A DNA stretch of 64,000 bases from Ryuthela nishihirai. Lineage: Eukaryota > Arthropoda > Arachnida > Araneae > Heptathelidae. This document shows positions 44,123 through 54,655 of the stretch, in pieces. Positions within the stretch are counted from its first letter, which is position 1, and each line of letters begins with the position of its first letter. The stretch lies in NCBI GenBank assembly GCA_038380435.1, contig JAWZYU010000034.1, positions 37,696,901 through 37,760,900 of the forward strand, given 5' to 3'. Under the pieces are notes generated by a model, which was given only the letters and a program-made list of their open reading frames with translations, ran no database searches and had not been told where the DNA came from. A program made the translations under genes and the position numbers.

Positions 44123-44467
44123 GGTTGGGTTGTTTTACCTCTGAGCTGCACTTTTTTGCACACAATGGGCTAAAGGTTAGGAGACAGATGGAACTCTCCC
44201 GTCACTGCCCTGGCCACGGTCAGTAGGGGCACCGATGAGCTTGGAAATACCGCCGTCCATCGGATGGGACGTTGAGCCGTGGTCCCGTGTGCGAAAGAGC
44301 CATACCCTGTGCACGTTAAAGAACATACGGGGAGGCTGCCATCTGTCTCCTAACAACTGTTCCAATGGGTCCCATCTCCAACCTCTGAGACCTCGGGGTC
44401 CTTGTGACATGGTCATTTAGCCCATTGTGTGCAAAAAAAGTCCCGCTCAGAAATAAAACAACCCAAT
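44123..44467 (+). mobile_element. SINE-A rearranged: inverted tail joined to body
   Basis: 44123-44175 is a minus-oriented tail (gttgggttgttttacctctg). From about 44205 a plus-oriented body begins (ccacggtcagtaggggcacc) and ends gaaataaaacaacccaatcc. Confidence 0.7.
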
Positions 44468-44469
44468 CC

Positions 44470-44805
44470 AAATGGGTCCACGGATATTCGGTCATAGAGG
44501 TATAATTCCTCTGGTACTTGACCGATTGGTCCCGAATTTTGGTTGTTGTCCCACTTGCATCTTGCTGCCTAAGGTTTAGAAATAGGGTTCTAGCTGCAGT
44601 GAGTCGAGATTAAACCGCCGCATGTGTATGAAATACTTTGGGGGCGCTGTAGTCGCTAACCATGGAATGGAGAGTTGAAAGTTATGAATGGAATAGTATG
44701 TTATCAATGCAAAAGTTACCAACGGGCAGACGTTTCGCGGACAACAAATTTTCTGAGGTCGATAATCTTAGAATGCACTAAGTTACGGTAAAATGTAGTT
44801 CAATG
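44470..44805. repeat. diverged dispersed repeat, copy 2
   Basis: gaccgattggtcccgaattt, gctgcagtgagtcgagatta, gggggcgctgtagtcgc and agacgtttcgcggaca, collinear with 42080-42425. Confidence 0.5.
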
Positions 44806-45214
44806 ACCCTAGTTCTCACTGTCTATGTCGAACAGACAGTGAGCCACTATCTAAAATATATAATAAATTAGGACTAATATCCTAATTTGTCATATACATA
44901 TATAAAGTCATGTAGAAATTTATCATATGTATATTATGTCATCAAATAAAACTTACAAGTCTTCGAATGATTTATTTTTGCTTCAATTTGAAAAATAAAT
45001 TATTTTATTTATTTTTTGGTATATTCAATTTTAGACAACTTGTTTTTTGCTTTGAAATGCTCTGAAAAAAAATATATTCACATGATTTTCATTGAATTCT
45101 GTTACTTCTTTATATGGCAGCAAATTAAAAACCTGAGATTCTGTTCTGAAACTACAGATCATGTTTTTAAATATGAAATAATATTATTCCCAACCCCTTC
45201 CACAAGAAGTTTAT

Positions 45215-46130
45215 AGACAGGAGTGTTCCTTAATTTATGGAAACCAATGTTTTGTCAATGGGAGCTAACATCGAAGCTCTATAACTTCTAAAATAATGCT
45301 GTTGTTTCTTTGAAAAATATGGTAGCAGATAAAGATCTCAATCAAAAAAAATCACTATTTTTACAATATTCGTTCAGTATTTAATGGGGCGGGGGTGACT
45401 CAGTCGGTAGCGTACCAGGATCATAATCTGCAGTTCCCAGGTTCGAGTCCCAGCTGGGTCAGCGTTGAGATTTATCTCCGCAAAACTCTCCGCTCTGCCC
45501 ACGGTCAGTAGGGGACACTGATGGGCTTGGAAAAGCGTCGTCCGTCGGATGGGACGTTAAACCGTTGCCCCGTGTGCGGAAAAAAGCCATACTCTGTGCA
45601 CGTTAAAGAACACCCTGGATGGCCTTGACGGGAGGCTACCATTTGTCTCCCAACAGCTGTTCCAGTGAGTCCCCTTCCAACCTTCTCCGAGTCTTCGGGG
45701 TCCATGTGACCTGACCATTTAGCTCATGGTGTGCAAAAAAGTGCAGCTCAGAATGGAAGTTTGAATATTTAACAATGCCAGTCACAAAAATTGATTTCAG
45801 AAGTTATTTAAAATTTAGTATTGTATTAAAGTGTTATAAAATATACACTTATTGTATTAAACACTTTGATATAATATGTATTACTAAATATTAAATAACT
45901 TCTGAAGTCGATTTTTGTGACTGGCATTGTTATTGTTAAATATTTAAACTTCCATAACTCATTAAATACTGAATGAATATTATTGAAAATCGAGATATTG
46001 ATTTATTTGATTGAAATCTTTATCTGCAATCATGTTTTCAAAAAATTAAAAAAAAATTAGAAGTTGAAGCTTCGACGTTAGCTTCCCATTGACATAACAT
46101 AGAGCTGTTCATTAATTTATGGAAACCACT
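45215..46130. mobile_element. long palindromic element with SINE-A insertion
   Basis: The left arm (gtcaatgggagctaacatcg, agctctataacttctaaaat, gataaagatctcaatc) is repeated inverted on the right (cgacgttagcttcccattga). An internal shorter palindrome centres near 45850 (caatgccagtcacaaaaatt and its inverse). The outermost gttccttaatttatggaaac / gttcattaatttatggaaac blocks are direct, not inverted. Confidence 0.65.
45385..45755 (+). mobile_element. SINE-A, full length
   Basis: ggggcgggggtgactcagtc to aagtgcagctcagaatgg; the final aaaacaaccc is missing. Confidence 0.88.
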
Positions 46131-46292
46131 GTCTTTATGCCCCATAGTTACAACAATAACTGGGGACCATCTTCTATCAACAGAATCTGTCGCATACCCG
46201 TTATACGTCATAGAAAACGTCCCAATCGATCGCTAGTCGTAACCGAACCTCAAGAATAATTTCCGAAGTATCTTATTGTCCAATGGGAAATA

Positions 46293-47016
46293 TCAGCGCT
46301 GATACGCCGTAATAGATACCTTGATGTGTGCTTTCGGTGGTTCGTAGATAATCTTTGCATAACTGTCTCCATAAATGGCCGATCCAAACCCTGCAAAATG
46401 ATGGGGATCGTACACATAATTGTGATCCTGCCTTGTGGTTTCTTTCTGATACAAATAAGTGTAATGTGGATCGACATACGTGTTACCACCTTTATTATAA
46501 CTATTGGTATCAACATAGGTTGGTGGCTGAGAGTCAACATACGTTGGAATATATTCACCATTGTAACTAGGACCCTTGTAAGTACCGCCGTCCGCGTATG
46601 TTATACCTTCATCGCTGGTACCGTAGCTTGTACCTTTCTGACTTGAAGTATCGTGGTAGGGAGTACCTTTTTGGTAACTGGTTTGATAGGTGATACCCTT
46701 TTCGTGGCTGTCGGTGCCGTAGCTTGTACCTTTCTGACTTGAGGTATCGTGGTAGGGAGTACCTTTTTGGTAAGTGGTCTGATAGGTTATACCTTTTTCG
46801 TGGCTGTCGGTGCCGTAAGTACCCGGATTGTAAACATGAGCCTTGATGTGGTGATCGTCTGCATAAGCTTTCGAATAACCGTCACCGTAGCTGTTGCCTT
46901 GGTGACCGTCGCCATAGCTTTGCTTGTGATGATTATGTCCGCTGTTTTTTACCACTATCTCTTTATATACTGGGATCTCCTTGAAATGGTATACTGGGAC
47001 GGGTTCAGGCTCTGGT
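46293..47016 (-). CDS. Tyr/Gly/His-rich repetitive extracellular protein, terminal exon
   Basis: This is the clearest host gene in the window. The exon opens after ttcttatttccag (acceptor, ends 47017) in phase with PEPVPVYHFKEIPVYKEIVV, continues without a stop for about 240 codons and ends TGA at 46295-46293. Parts in order: a PVPVYxxxEIPVYKEI segment; a His-rich stretch (NHHKQSYGDGHQGNSYGDG); two tandem 32-residue repeats TDSHEKGITYQT.YQKG TPYHDTSSQKGTSYG, encoded by 96-bp repeats starting at 46618, 46714 and (partial) 46810; TYVD/TYKGPS motifs; and a C-terminus ending IKVSITAYQR. No cysteine was seen. Composition and repeats suit a secreted structural protein (cuticle, silk, cement or similar); a signal peptide should be in an upstream exon at higher coordinates, which I could not find. 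Function is inference. Confidence 0.75.
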
Positions 47017-47300
47017 CTGGAAATAAGAAATGTGAAAAATTTACAGTTATTTAAATGAAACTAGAGATATACATTGTATAAACTTTCTGGCGAGTTGAAA
47101 TAGTTAACACAGTCTAATCTCATAATTACTCATCACTCAGACCCAACCTTTTTGGGATTGTGCACTTAACCTTTACATGGAAAGAATTTAAGGGGAAAAA
47201 GTGACTGAATCAGAACCTTTCAATATTTTTGTTTTTAGAGAAATTATCACCAAATAATCACCAAATAATTAAGTTTCCCCACCACATGCACGGCCCTATC
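47017..47300. other. probable intron of the 46.3-47.0 kb gene
   Basis: Sequence directly upstream of the acceptor; no coding frame was recognised up to the repeat at 47300. Confidence 0.4.
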
Positions 47301-47611
47301 AAAATATTAGAGAATTCATGTGTTACGTCAATGTGAATTTAACTTCAAAGCTTTATGACTAACTTAATATTATAACTTATTTATTAATGTAAAAATGTGA
47401 CTTAAGATAAATTACAGATCATAATCAAATCTATTTAAATCTCAATTTTCAACAATATTCATGCAATATTAAAAAAGTTATTGAACTAGAATGTTTAACA
47501 ATAGTAATGACTCATAAGAATTTCTCAGAAATTATTAATAAGTATTGTTTGAAATCATTAAATATATATTTTGGAAATTTCCGTAATTTGAATATTATAA
47601 AATAAATAATA
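47300..47611. repeat. arm of a palindromic element
   Basis: aaatattagagaattcatgt, then caaagctttatgac, aataatcaaatctatttaaatc-like sequence and attcatgcaatatt, matching the left arm at 57565. Confidence 0.6.
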
Positions 47612-47802
47612 AATACCCCCTCAAGCAGCTGCTTGCCACAGAGGTCTGACAGGAGCCTGTCAGTTTATATGCCACAGTAGAAGGTCTGAGAGGATGGCAG
47701 GACCTCAGCAGAAAACAACACGAACATCCATGCCTTACCCGGGGCTCGAACCCAGGTCCCGTAGATCAGTAGCCAAGCGCGCTAACCACTCGGCCACGGG
47801 AA
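47612..47802 (-). mobile_element. SINE-B, full length
   Basis: aataccccctcaagcagctg through gctcgaacccaggtccc to ctaaccactcggccacg. It lies within the palindromic repeat arm. Confidence 0.9.
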
Positions 47803-49040
47803 TATTAGACAACTATAAATGATTATTAATGATTTCATTCACCTATAATGCACAATGCTACTGAAGTATTTTGAAAGAGATTAAAGCCATTTTATTTACC
47901 CTAAATAGATTAACAGTAAAAATTTGGTCTGAACTTCCAGATGATGTTAAAAAGGCAAAATCTTTAAAATTATTTAAAATCAAATGTAGAATGTTTCTTC
48001 TTACAGAGCAATGAAACCTTCTTCTATGTATCAGTGCAATATGTCTCATAACCATTTGATCTTTTACTGTTGTCATAATTGAACTTTAAAGGAAATGGGA
48101 GCATTAACTAAAAATAAGCGTCAGCTTACTATGCTCTCCTTTTTTGTTTCGCCTTTCCTGTTAATCACTAATATTTTATGTATTGTCAATGTATTGTCCT
48201 ATGTTTTGTCAATGGGAGGCTAACGTCGAAGCTCTGTAACTTCTAAAATAAGTCTTTTGTTTTGAAAAATGTGATAGCAGATAAAGATCTCAATTAAATA
48301 TAGTGTTGCGACAGATAAACATACTACAATGAACCTCGATGTGTCGTCTTGATGCTCGTGTGAACTACAGCGTGAGAATTGCGTCACCAACGACTTCGAG
48401 CAAAGAACCTGACTGAAAAATAAGGAAGAAAGAATTGTATAAATAGGAGTAGGAGTGTGAAAAGGAACGTAGTTACTCGCAGTTTGTGCACGATAAGATG
48501 GTCGTTATTTAATGCAGTGGTCTCAAACTTGCATAACTCATTAAATACTGAACTTGGTATGTTTCAGACTGGCATTGCTGTTATTAAATATTCGATCTTC
48601 CTTAACTACTGAACGCATATTGTTAAAAAATCAATATATTGATATATTTGAGATCTTTATCTTCTATCATATTTTTCAAATAAACAACATTATTTTATTA
48701 AACAGCATTATTTTAGAAGTTCTAGAGTTTCGGCGTTAGCTTCCCGTTTACATAACTTAGTTAATTCCCGTTACTTAATTTATGTAAACCAGTGTTGTAG
48801 GCTCGTACTTATGAATATGTATCATTAATATTTATTTGGTGTAAATTAATGTTAATTTAGAAAGTGAAACATAATAAATAAAAATTTATGAGCATTTTTT
48901 TTAATAGTCAATTCTTGATTAATCGGTATTAGTGGGGATAATCCAAAATCTGGGTTAAAACAAAACTAGTCAAATCATGGTAGAAAGTGGAGTTAATGTT
49001 AACTTATTTAATTACATCGTATTTAGGAGAGCATTTACTG
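47803..49040. repeat. palindromic-element pieces and unassigned sequence
   Basis: 48170-48300 (gtcaatgggaggctaacgtc, gcagataaagatctcaatt) and 48540-48790 (cattaaatactgaac, gagtttcggcgttagcttcc, ttaatttatgtaaaccagtg) are arms of the 45215 family, separated by about 240 bp of unknown sequence. The rest is unassigned. Confidence 0.5.
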
Positions 49041-49182
49041 TTCTACATACACCGGCCAGTGAATTAAAAACCTTTATTCAATACTAAGTTGGACCTTCTT
49101 TAGCCCGAATTACACCACATATGCGGTTTGGCATAGATTCCATAGGGTGTTGGAGTGCCTTTAAATACCAGGCGTTCAACAA

Positions 49183-50110
49183 CTAGTCCTTGAACTGGCT
49201 CAGATTTGAGGGAAGAGGACTTTGCTCCTGAATCTGTTTTTCTAATATGTCCCATACATTCTCAATGGGGTTCAGATCCGGGCTTTGTGGTGGCCAGGGA
49301 AGATGGTGGAAGTCGCTGTCATGCTCGCTGAACCACTGCTGAATACATCTTGCACGATGGACAGTAGCATTGTCGTCCATGAAACAGCCATCACCTGCTG
49401 TATGAAAAGTCAACATCGTGGGATGGACTTGATGGGCAACAGTGTTCAGATAATCCTTGGAGAACACTGGACTTACCCGCAATATCAGGGGACCTTTTCC
49501 GTACCAACAGAACGTGACCCACACCGCCTCCAGAACCTTGTTGTGTTTAGTGTGATACAATGCAAGCTGGGTCCATTACGTCATGGGGCTCCCACCAAAC
49601 TCTTTGACTACCATCGGTACAGAACAAGCTGTACCGTGACTCGTCGGACCACATGACTTTTTACAGTGTCCAGTCAAGGTGATCCTGACACCACTGTAGA
49701 CGAACTTTCCGGTTCTTCGCAGAAATCAGTGATTTCCGTATAGGCATGCGACTGCTAATACCGATTCTCTTCAATTCCCTGCGCATAGTTCGCTGAGATA
49801 TGGGTCGGGAACAGCCTTCATTGAATGCTTTTGTCAATTGCTGCACACAGGAAGTCCTGTTTCTCCGCACAAGCCTTCTCAGACGACGGCGATCTCGTTC
49901 CCAACAGATTGTCATCGCGCCACACTTATGCCATTTAGATAAGTAATATGGATTATTTTTCCACTGATTAAAAACCCGAGATATCTCACCTTTTGAGAAA
50001 CCAGTCAGCACTGAGGTTTTTAAAAACGGCGCACCAGCCAGACGGGCACCCACAATAAATCCTTTATCGAACCCGAAAGATCCTTTATTTTTCCCCATTT
50101 TGATCAACAC
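49183..50110 (-). pseudogene. Tc1-like transposase with DD36E spacing, two breaks
   Basis: The N-terminal half (50110-49661) has the paired-like DNA-binding region: FDKGFIVGARLAGAPFLKTS, SKGEISRVFNQW, RTSCVQQLTKAFNEG and RTMRRELKRIGISSR, ending CQDHLDWTL then a stop. The first catalytic Asp follows in the same frame (VMWSDESRY). A frameshift near 49575 precedes the second half, VWVTFCWYGKGPLILR, FMDDNATVHRA and SPDLNPIENVW. Thirty-six residues separate the second Asp (MDD) and the Glu of NPIE. A Tc1 transposase is normally about 340 residues; this one is near full length but interrupted. I could not fix its inverted ends; the left one may be near 49050. Confidence 0.88.
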
Positions 50111-50600
50111 TACTGACGAGCAGCAGTCGTAGTTGCTAGATCACGTGATGATGCACGTGACCACGTATTTTGCATATACGTTGCGCAAGCGACGTTTGCG
50201 TACATCTGCATAAAGATTTCTAATTCAGTGGCCTGTGTGTGTACAAAAGTCATCCAAAAGTGTAAAAAATTAATCAAGTACAATAATTTAGGAACACAAA
50301 ATATCACATAAATTGCTAAACTCCCGAATAATCAAGAGTTCATTGTATTATGTTTCGCGTGTCTCGAGTCCCAGAGATCTCCCAAACGTTAATCCGATTC
50401 TGTGTATAATATATATATATAGGATTATTATATAATTAGCATCCGTTTTCAGTATTTAAAATTGTCCGGAGGTCCTCTTTCATGGGGTTCCCCCTCCATA
50501 CATCCTCCAACGATTTTAATCTTGATACTTCATAAAGTATTGATGATATTAAATAAAAACTGTTAGATCGATTTATCCCAAAAATAGTTTTAAGACAATG
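50111..50600. other. unassigned
   Basis: It may include the right end of the Tc1-like element; contains a TA microsatellite near 50408. No gene was seen. Confidence 0.3.
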
Positions 50601-50602
50601 TT

Positions 50603-51033
50603 TTTCGACCAATTGGCTCAGTCAGCGTGTCAGCCTCATAATCTCATATTTCCAAGTGTGCCTTGGAGCAATAGTTGTCTCAGTCGGTATTGCCAGGCTT
50701 ATAATCTGTAGTTTCGAGATTTAAGCCCCACCTGTGTTAGAGTTCAGATTTATCTCCGCTAAACCATCACCCTGCCCTCGGTGAGAAAGGGGGTATAGAT
50801 GAGCTTGAAAAGCCGTAATCCGTCGCATGGGACGTTAAACCGTGGCCACATGTGCATGAGAGCCATATCCTGTTCACGTTAAAGAACACTCTGGATGGCC
50901 TTGACGAGAGAGTTCCATCTGTCTCTTAACAGCTGTTAGTCCTCTTCCCCCAACCTTCTCTGAGCTTTCGGCGTCCTTGTTATCCGATCATTTAGTCCTT
51001 TGCAAAAACGTGCCGCAGTAAAACAACCCAACC
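50603..51033 (+). mobile_element. SINE-A, old, with an extra partial head
   Basis: ccaattggctcagtcagcgt (50608) is a decayed head; a second head, gttgtctcagtcggtattgc, starts at about 50669 and leads into a full body and tail, ...gcagtaaaacaacccaacc. Two heads in the same direction recall the multi-head copy at 13193. Confidence 0.7.
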
Positions 51034-51229
51034 GAAAGGTATCTCGGGTAGCAGGTTAAATTGTGGTTCCCTATAGAGAGGAGTCATGTAGAAGATTTAA
51101 TATTCCAGCTCTTTCTAGGATGACTGCCTAACATTTTTTAAAAATAAACGTATTTAACAAGATAATTCCACACAGCCGTTCCTAGCCATGTCCTCATTGG
51201 CCTAAGCTTAAATCCAGCACTGCCATGGG

Positions 51230-51386
51230 CACGTTCGAGACCAGTCTTAATAAGGTGATTCTATCTGTGTTCTAACAGTTGTCCAGTGGATCCCCTTCTC
51301 CAAACAAACTCTGAGCCCTTGGGTCCTTGCGACCTAGCCGTTTAGCCCACTGTGTTCTAAAAATGTCGCTCAGTAAACAACCCAAT
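51230..51386 (+). mobile_element. SINE-A distal fragment, old
   Basis: gggcacgttcgagaccagtc to gtaaacaacccaat; recognisable from aacagttgtccagtgg and gtccttgcgacctagcc. Confidence 0.7.
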
Positions 51387-51664
51387 TTATGTCCTCGATA
51401 TTAGTAATTTCGTCTATTCAACGTTTCACGTTAAGCTGCTTAGAAACAATGTACAAGAAACTCTGATACTTACTTGTGATGAAAGGTAAGCTTGATTGAT
51501 AGTGGGAAGAAGATGGGAAAGATAAAAGCTCCACCTGGGCCTAAGATGGACGCTACTGTGAATAAGAGTAATTCCAACCGCATTCTGGAAGGGGAAAAAA
51601 TGGTGATTTAATTGGCACAAAACTTATAAATATCATTTTAGAGATCATGTAACATAATTATGGT

Positions 51665-51995
51665 ATTTAGAAGAACCTCTGAAAGGCATTTTTTTCGCAC
51701 AGAGGGAGCTAAATCGCCAAGTCACAAGGACCCATGGATTCAGAGAACCTTAGGGGACCCAATAGACAGCTTTTAGAAGACAGATGAAAGCTTCAAGGGC
51801 ATCCAACGCGTTCTTCAATGTGAATAGGGCATGGCTCTCCTGCGCACCGAACCACAGTTTAACGTCAGATCCGACGGACGGCGGCCTTTCCAAGCCCATC
51901 GGTGTCTTATTTCTGAGAGAGCAGGGTGGGGGTTTAGCGGAGATAAATCTCAAAAATGATTCAGGTGAGACTCAAATCTCATAACTGCAGATTAT
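51665..51995 (-). mobile_element. SINE-A, old, missing its tail end
   Basis: acctctgaaaggcatttttt to tcataactgcagattatgcg; the body is diverged. Confidence 0.75.
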
Positions 51996-52236
51996 GCGGG
52001 CTTGGAAAGATCGCCTACCGTCAGATGGAACATAAAGCTGTGGTCCCGTGTGTAGGAGAGCTTTACCCTGTGCACGTTAAAGAGCATGCTGGATGACCCT
52101 GACGAGAGGCTTCCATCTGTCTCCTAACAGCCGTGGTTCCCCTTCCTCAATCTTCTCTGAGCACTTTGTTACTTGTAGCCTGGCCATTTAACCCATTGTG
52201 TGGGGGGAAAAGCGCCGCTCAGAGGTAAACTAACCC
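51996..52236 (+). mobile_element. SINE-A distal half, inverted relative to neighbour
   Basis: cgggcttggaaagatcgcct to ggtaaactaacccaag, abutting the opposite copy head to body. Confidence 0.75.
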
Positions 52237-52707
52237 AAGATAGGAAAGCTTTGTATTAAAAAAAGTTTGTGTTGGGTTTGCACAAAAAATCTTCAATGTT
52301 CTTTATTTTTTTAAAGAATATAATTTTTATTCATAAGAGTAAAGAATACAAATACATTTACCATTTGACCCGCAAAGCTAAATAGCTTATCTGCAGGAAA
52401 ATGAATAAATTATATTAAACGTATGTCATTCAGCCACAAAAATGGTGTACATCAAATAAATCCACAAAACACAACACATAAAAATCAGCTAAATAGAAAA
52501 TACCAAATAATTTTTTAATTTCATTTTAAGTCTTCTAAAAGAATCTATATTTAGTAATTCTTTTGGAATAGCATTAAATATAAGTGGTACCTCCGATTAT
52601 CAAGTATGTTTCCCGTAATTATTTCGAAAATTTGGCAATTTGTAATAACCTTGATCCTAACAGGATTCTTGTACATCGTTTCCTGCGAAATATCTCCGAT
52701 ATTTTTC
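52237..52707. other. unassigned, AT-rich
   Basis: No feature was recognised. Confidence 0.3.
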
Positions 52708-52741
52708 ACTTAGAAATCCTTCCTTAACTTCTTCACAATTA

Positions 52742-53096
52742 GGGGCGGGGGTGGCGCAGTCGGTAGCGTGCCAGGCTCGTAATCTGTAGTTCCGAGGTTC
52801 GAGTCCCAGCTTGGTCAGCGTTGAGATTTATCTCCGCAAAATTCCCCGCCCTGCCCGGTCAGTAGGGGACACCGATGGGCTTGGAATGACCGCCGTCCGT
52901 CGGATGGGACGTTAAGCCGTGGCCCCGTGTGCGGGAGAGAGCCATGGGCCTTAACGGGAGGCTACAATCTCTCCCAACAGCTGTTCCAGTGGATCCCCTC
53001 CCTCAACCTCTGAACCTTCGGGTCCTTGTGAACTGGCATTTAGGCCATGGTGTGCAAAAAAAGTGCCCTCAGTAAGTCAGTAAAATCAACCCAACT
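52742..53096 (+). mobile_element. SINE-A, full length, unusually long TSD
   Basis: ggggcgggggtggcgcagtc to aaaatcaacccaac. About 33 bp of flank (cttagaaa, then ccttaacttcttcacaatta) is repeated after the tail, with one block slightly altered. Confidence 0.88.
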
Positions 53097-53204
53097 TAGA
53101 AAAATTTCCTTAACTTCTTCACAATTAAAGTCATCTTGGCCTTGATCATACAAAAACACTTTCTACTTCACTTAGACAACGCTTTTTTATTTCTGTTTTG
53201 TTTT

Positions 53205-53660
53205 TTAAGATTGACAGGACTCGTCCCGAATGGCATTCTTAAAGAAGGAAAGAAACGCGATATAGATGATCACGTGCCCTGATCCCAAAGACCTAGATAG
53301 GGAGACGGGAAGTGAGTGTTGTTCTTTAGATCTTAAAAAAAAAAGTTTTATTTTATCCTGTCTTAGTTTCTGTCCAGAGAGGTTAGTGTCCTGCTCTCTG
53401 TTCTCAGAACCGGGTTCCTGCTCCCAATGCATTGCTACTTGGGCATTCTTATCATCAATGTCAAACTTTAGTTCTTTCTTCCTGCATTTGCTTTGAATGA
53501 CCTGTAACTGTCTCATCCACAAACATCTGTTTAATGAAAGTTTGCCTTTCCCCCCTATGAAATCGGGTCTCTTAAGCATTTCAATTCGAGCTTTTGAAAG
53601 CTTCTTCACTGTGTTGTGCCAACAAAAGTTGTCTAACACTTTAAGTGATTGATTTATCAT
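53205..53660 (-). CDS. open frame of 151+ codons, unrecognised
   Basis: A minus frame that stays open upstream of its first ATG and carries hydrophilic, protein-like sequence (KKLSKARIEMLKRPDFIGGK; ELKFDIDDKNAQVAMHWEQE). The stop TAA at about 53205 is followed within 20 nt by AATAAA. That arrangement suits a 3' terminal exon or a processed pseudogene, but no family was recognised and the upstream side runs into SINE sequence at about 53680. The opposite strand has only a 76-codon frame. Confidence 0.35.
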   Translation of the reverse strand: MINQSLKVLDNFCWHNTVKKLSKARIEMLKRPDFIGGKGKLSLNRCLWMRQLQVIQSKCRKKELKFDIDDKNAQVAMHWEQEPGSENREQDTNLSGQKLRQDKIKLFFLRSKEQHSLPVSLSRSLGSGHVIIYIAFLSFFKNAIRDESCQS

Positions 53661-53689
53661 CCTGTTCCGGTCCCAATTCTTCCGGTTCG

Positions 53690-53892
53690 AGTCCTAATTG
53701 TGCCAGCGTTGAGATTTGCCTCTGCTAAACACCCACGCAACCGTCGTCGAGAAAGAAGAGGGAAGGGCTTGTAAAGACTGCCTTGTGTCATACGGGAGGT
53801 AAAGCCATGGTTCTGTGGAGAGCCATACCCCTGTGCGCATTAAAGAACACGCTGGTATGAACACACTAGATACCATCTGTCTCCTAACAGCT
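53690..53892 (+). mobile_element. SINE-A, old, split by the next copy
   Basis: ggttcgagtcctaattgtgc, box B onwards, to ccatctgtctcctaacagct. Confidence 0.75.
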
Positions 53893-54255
53893 AGCGCTCC
53901 AGGCTCGTAATCTGCAGTTTCCAGGTTCGAGTCCCAGCTGGTTCAGCGTTGAGATTTATCTCAGCAAAATTCCCCGCCCTGCCCACGGTCAGTAGGGGAC
54001 ACCGATGGGCTTGGAAAGGTTACCGTCCGTCGGATGGGACGTTAAGCCATGGCCCCGTGTGCGGGAGAATCATACCCTGTGCACGTTAAAGAACACGCTG
54101 GATGACCTTGACGGGAGACTACCATCTGTCTCCCAACAGCTGTTCCAGTGGGTTTTCTCCCCAAACCTTCTCTGAGTGTTAGGGGTCCTTGTGACCTGGC
54201 CATTTAGCCCATGGTGTGCAAAAAAGTGCCGTTCAGAGGTAAAACAAACCAAACA
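53893..54255 (+). mobile_element. SINE-A flanked by a long direct repeat
   Basis: gcgctccaggctcgtaatct to aaaacaaaccaaac. gaacacactagataccatct and the following gtctcctaacagct occur on both sides (about 53860 and 54267), about 35 bp, and gcgctccaggctcgtaatct also recurs at 54301. This looks like segment duplication rather than an ordinary TSD. Confidence 0.8.
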
Positions 54256-54299
54256 ACGCTAGTAAGAACACACTAGATACCATCTGTCTCCTAACAGCT

Positions 54300-54655
54300 G
54301 GCGCTCCAGGCTCGTAATCTGCAGCTCCCAGGTTCGATTCCCAGCTGGTTCAGAGTTGAGATTTGTCTCTACCGTGCTCTCGGTCAGTAGGGGATACAGA
54401 TGGGCTTGGAAAAGTCGCCATCCGTCGGATGGGACGTTAAGCCATGGTCCCATGTGGATGAGAGAGAGAGACAGACAGACAGACAGACATACCCTGTGCA
54501 CGTTAAAGAAACGTATGGCTTTAACGGGAGCCTACCTCTGTCTCCTAAAAGCTATCCAGTGGGTCTTCTCCTCCCAACCTTCTTAAGCGCTTTGACCTGG
54601 CAGTTTATCTCATTTTGTGCAAAAAACTCCGCTCAGAGGTAAAACAACCGAAGTA
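54300..54655 (+). mobile_element. SINE-A with GACA microsatellite
   Basis: gcgctccaggctcgtaatct to gtaaaacaaccg. A gagagagagacagacagaca tract (54461-54489) has grown inside the body at the gtgcgggagagcc position. Confidence 0.85.

Noticed and set aside
46326..47054. Plus-strand frames opposite the repeat protein exon
   Set aside because: They are complements of the tandem coding repeats; the minus frame alone has the acceptor site and long continuity.
47858..48076. 72-codon minus frame as a reverse transcriptase remnant
   Set aside because: A phrase near NLFRVNKMAL faintly recalls LINE C-termini, but it is too short and too weak to support.
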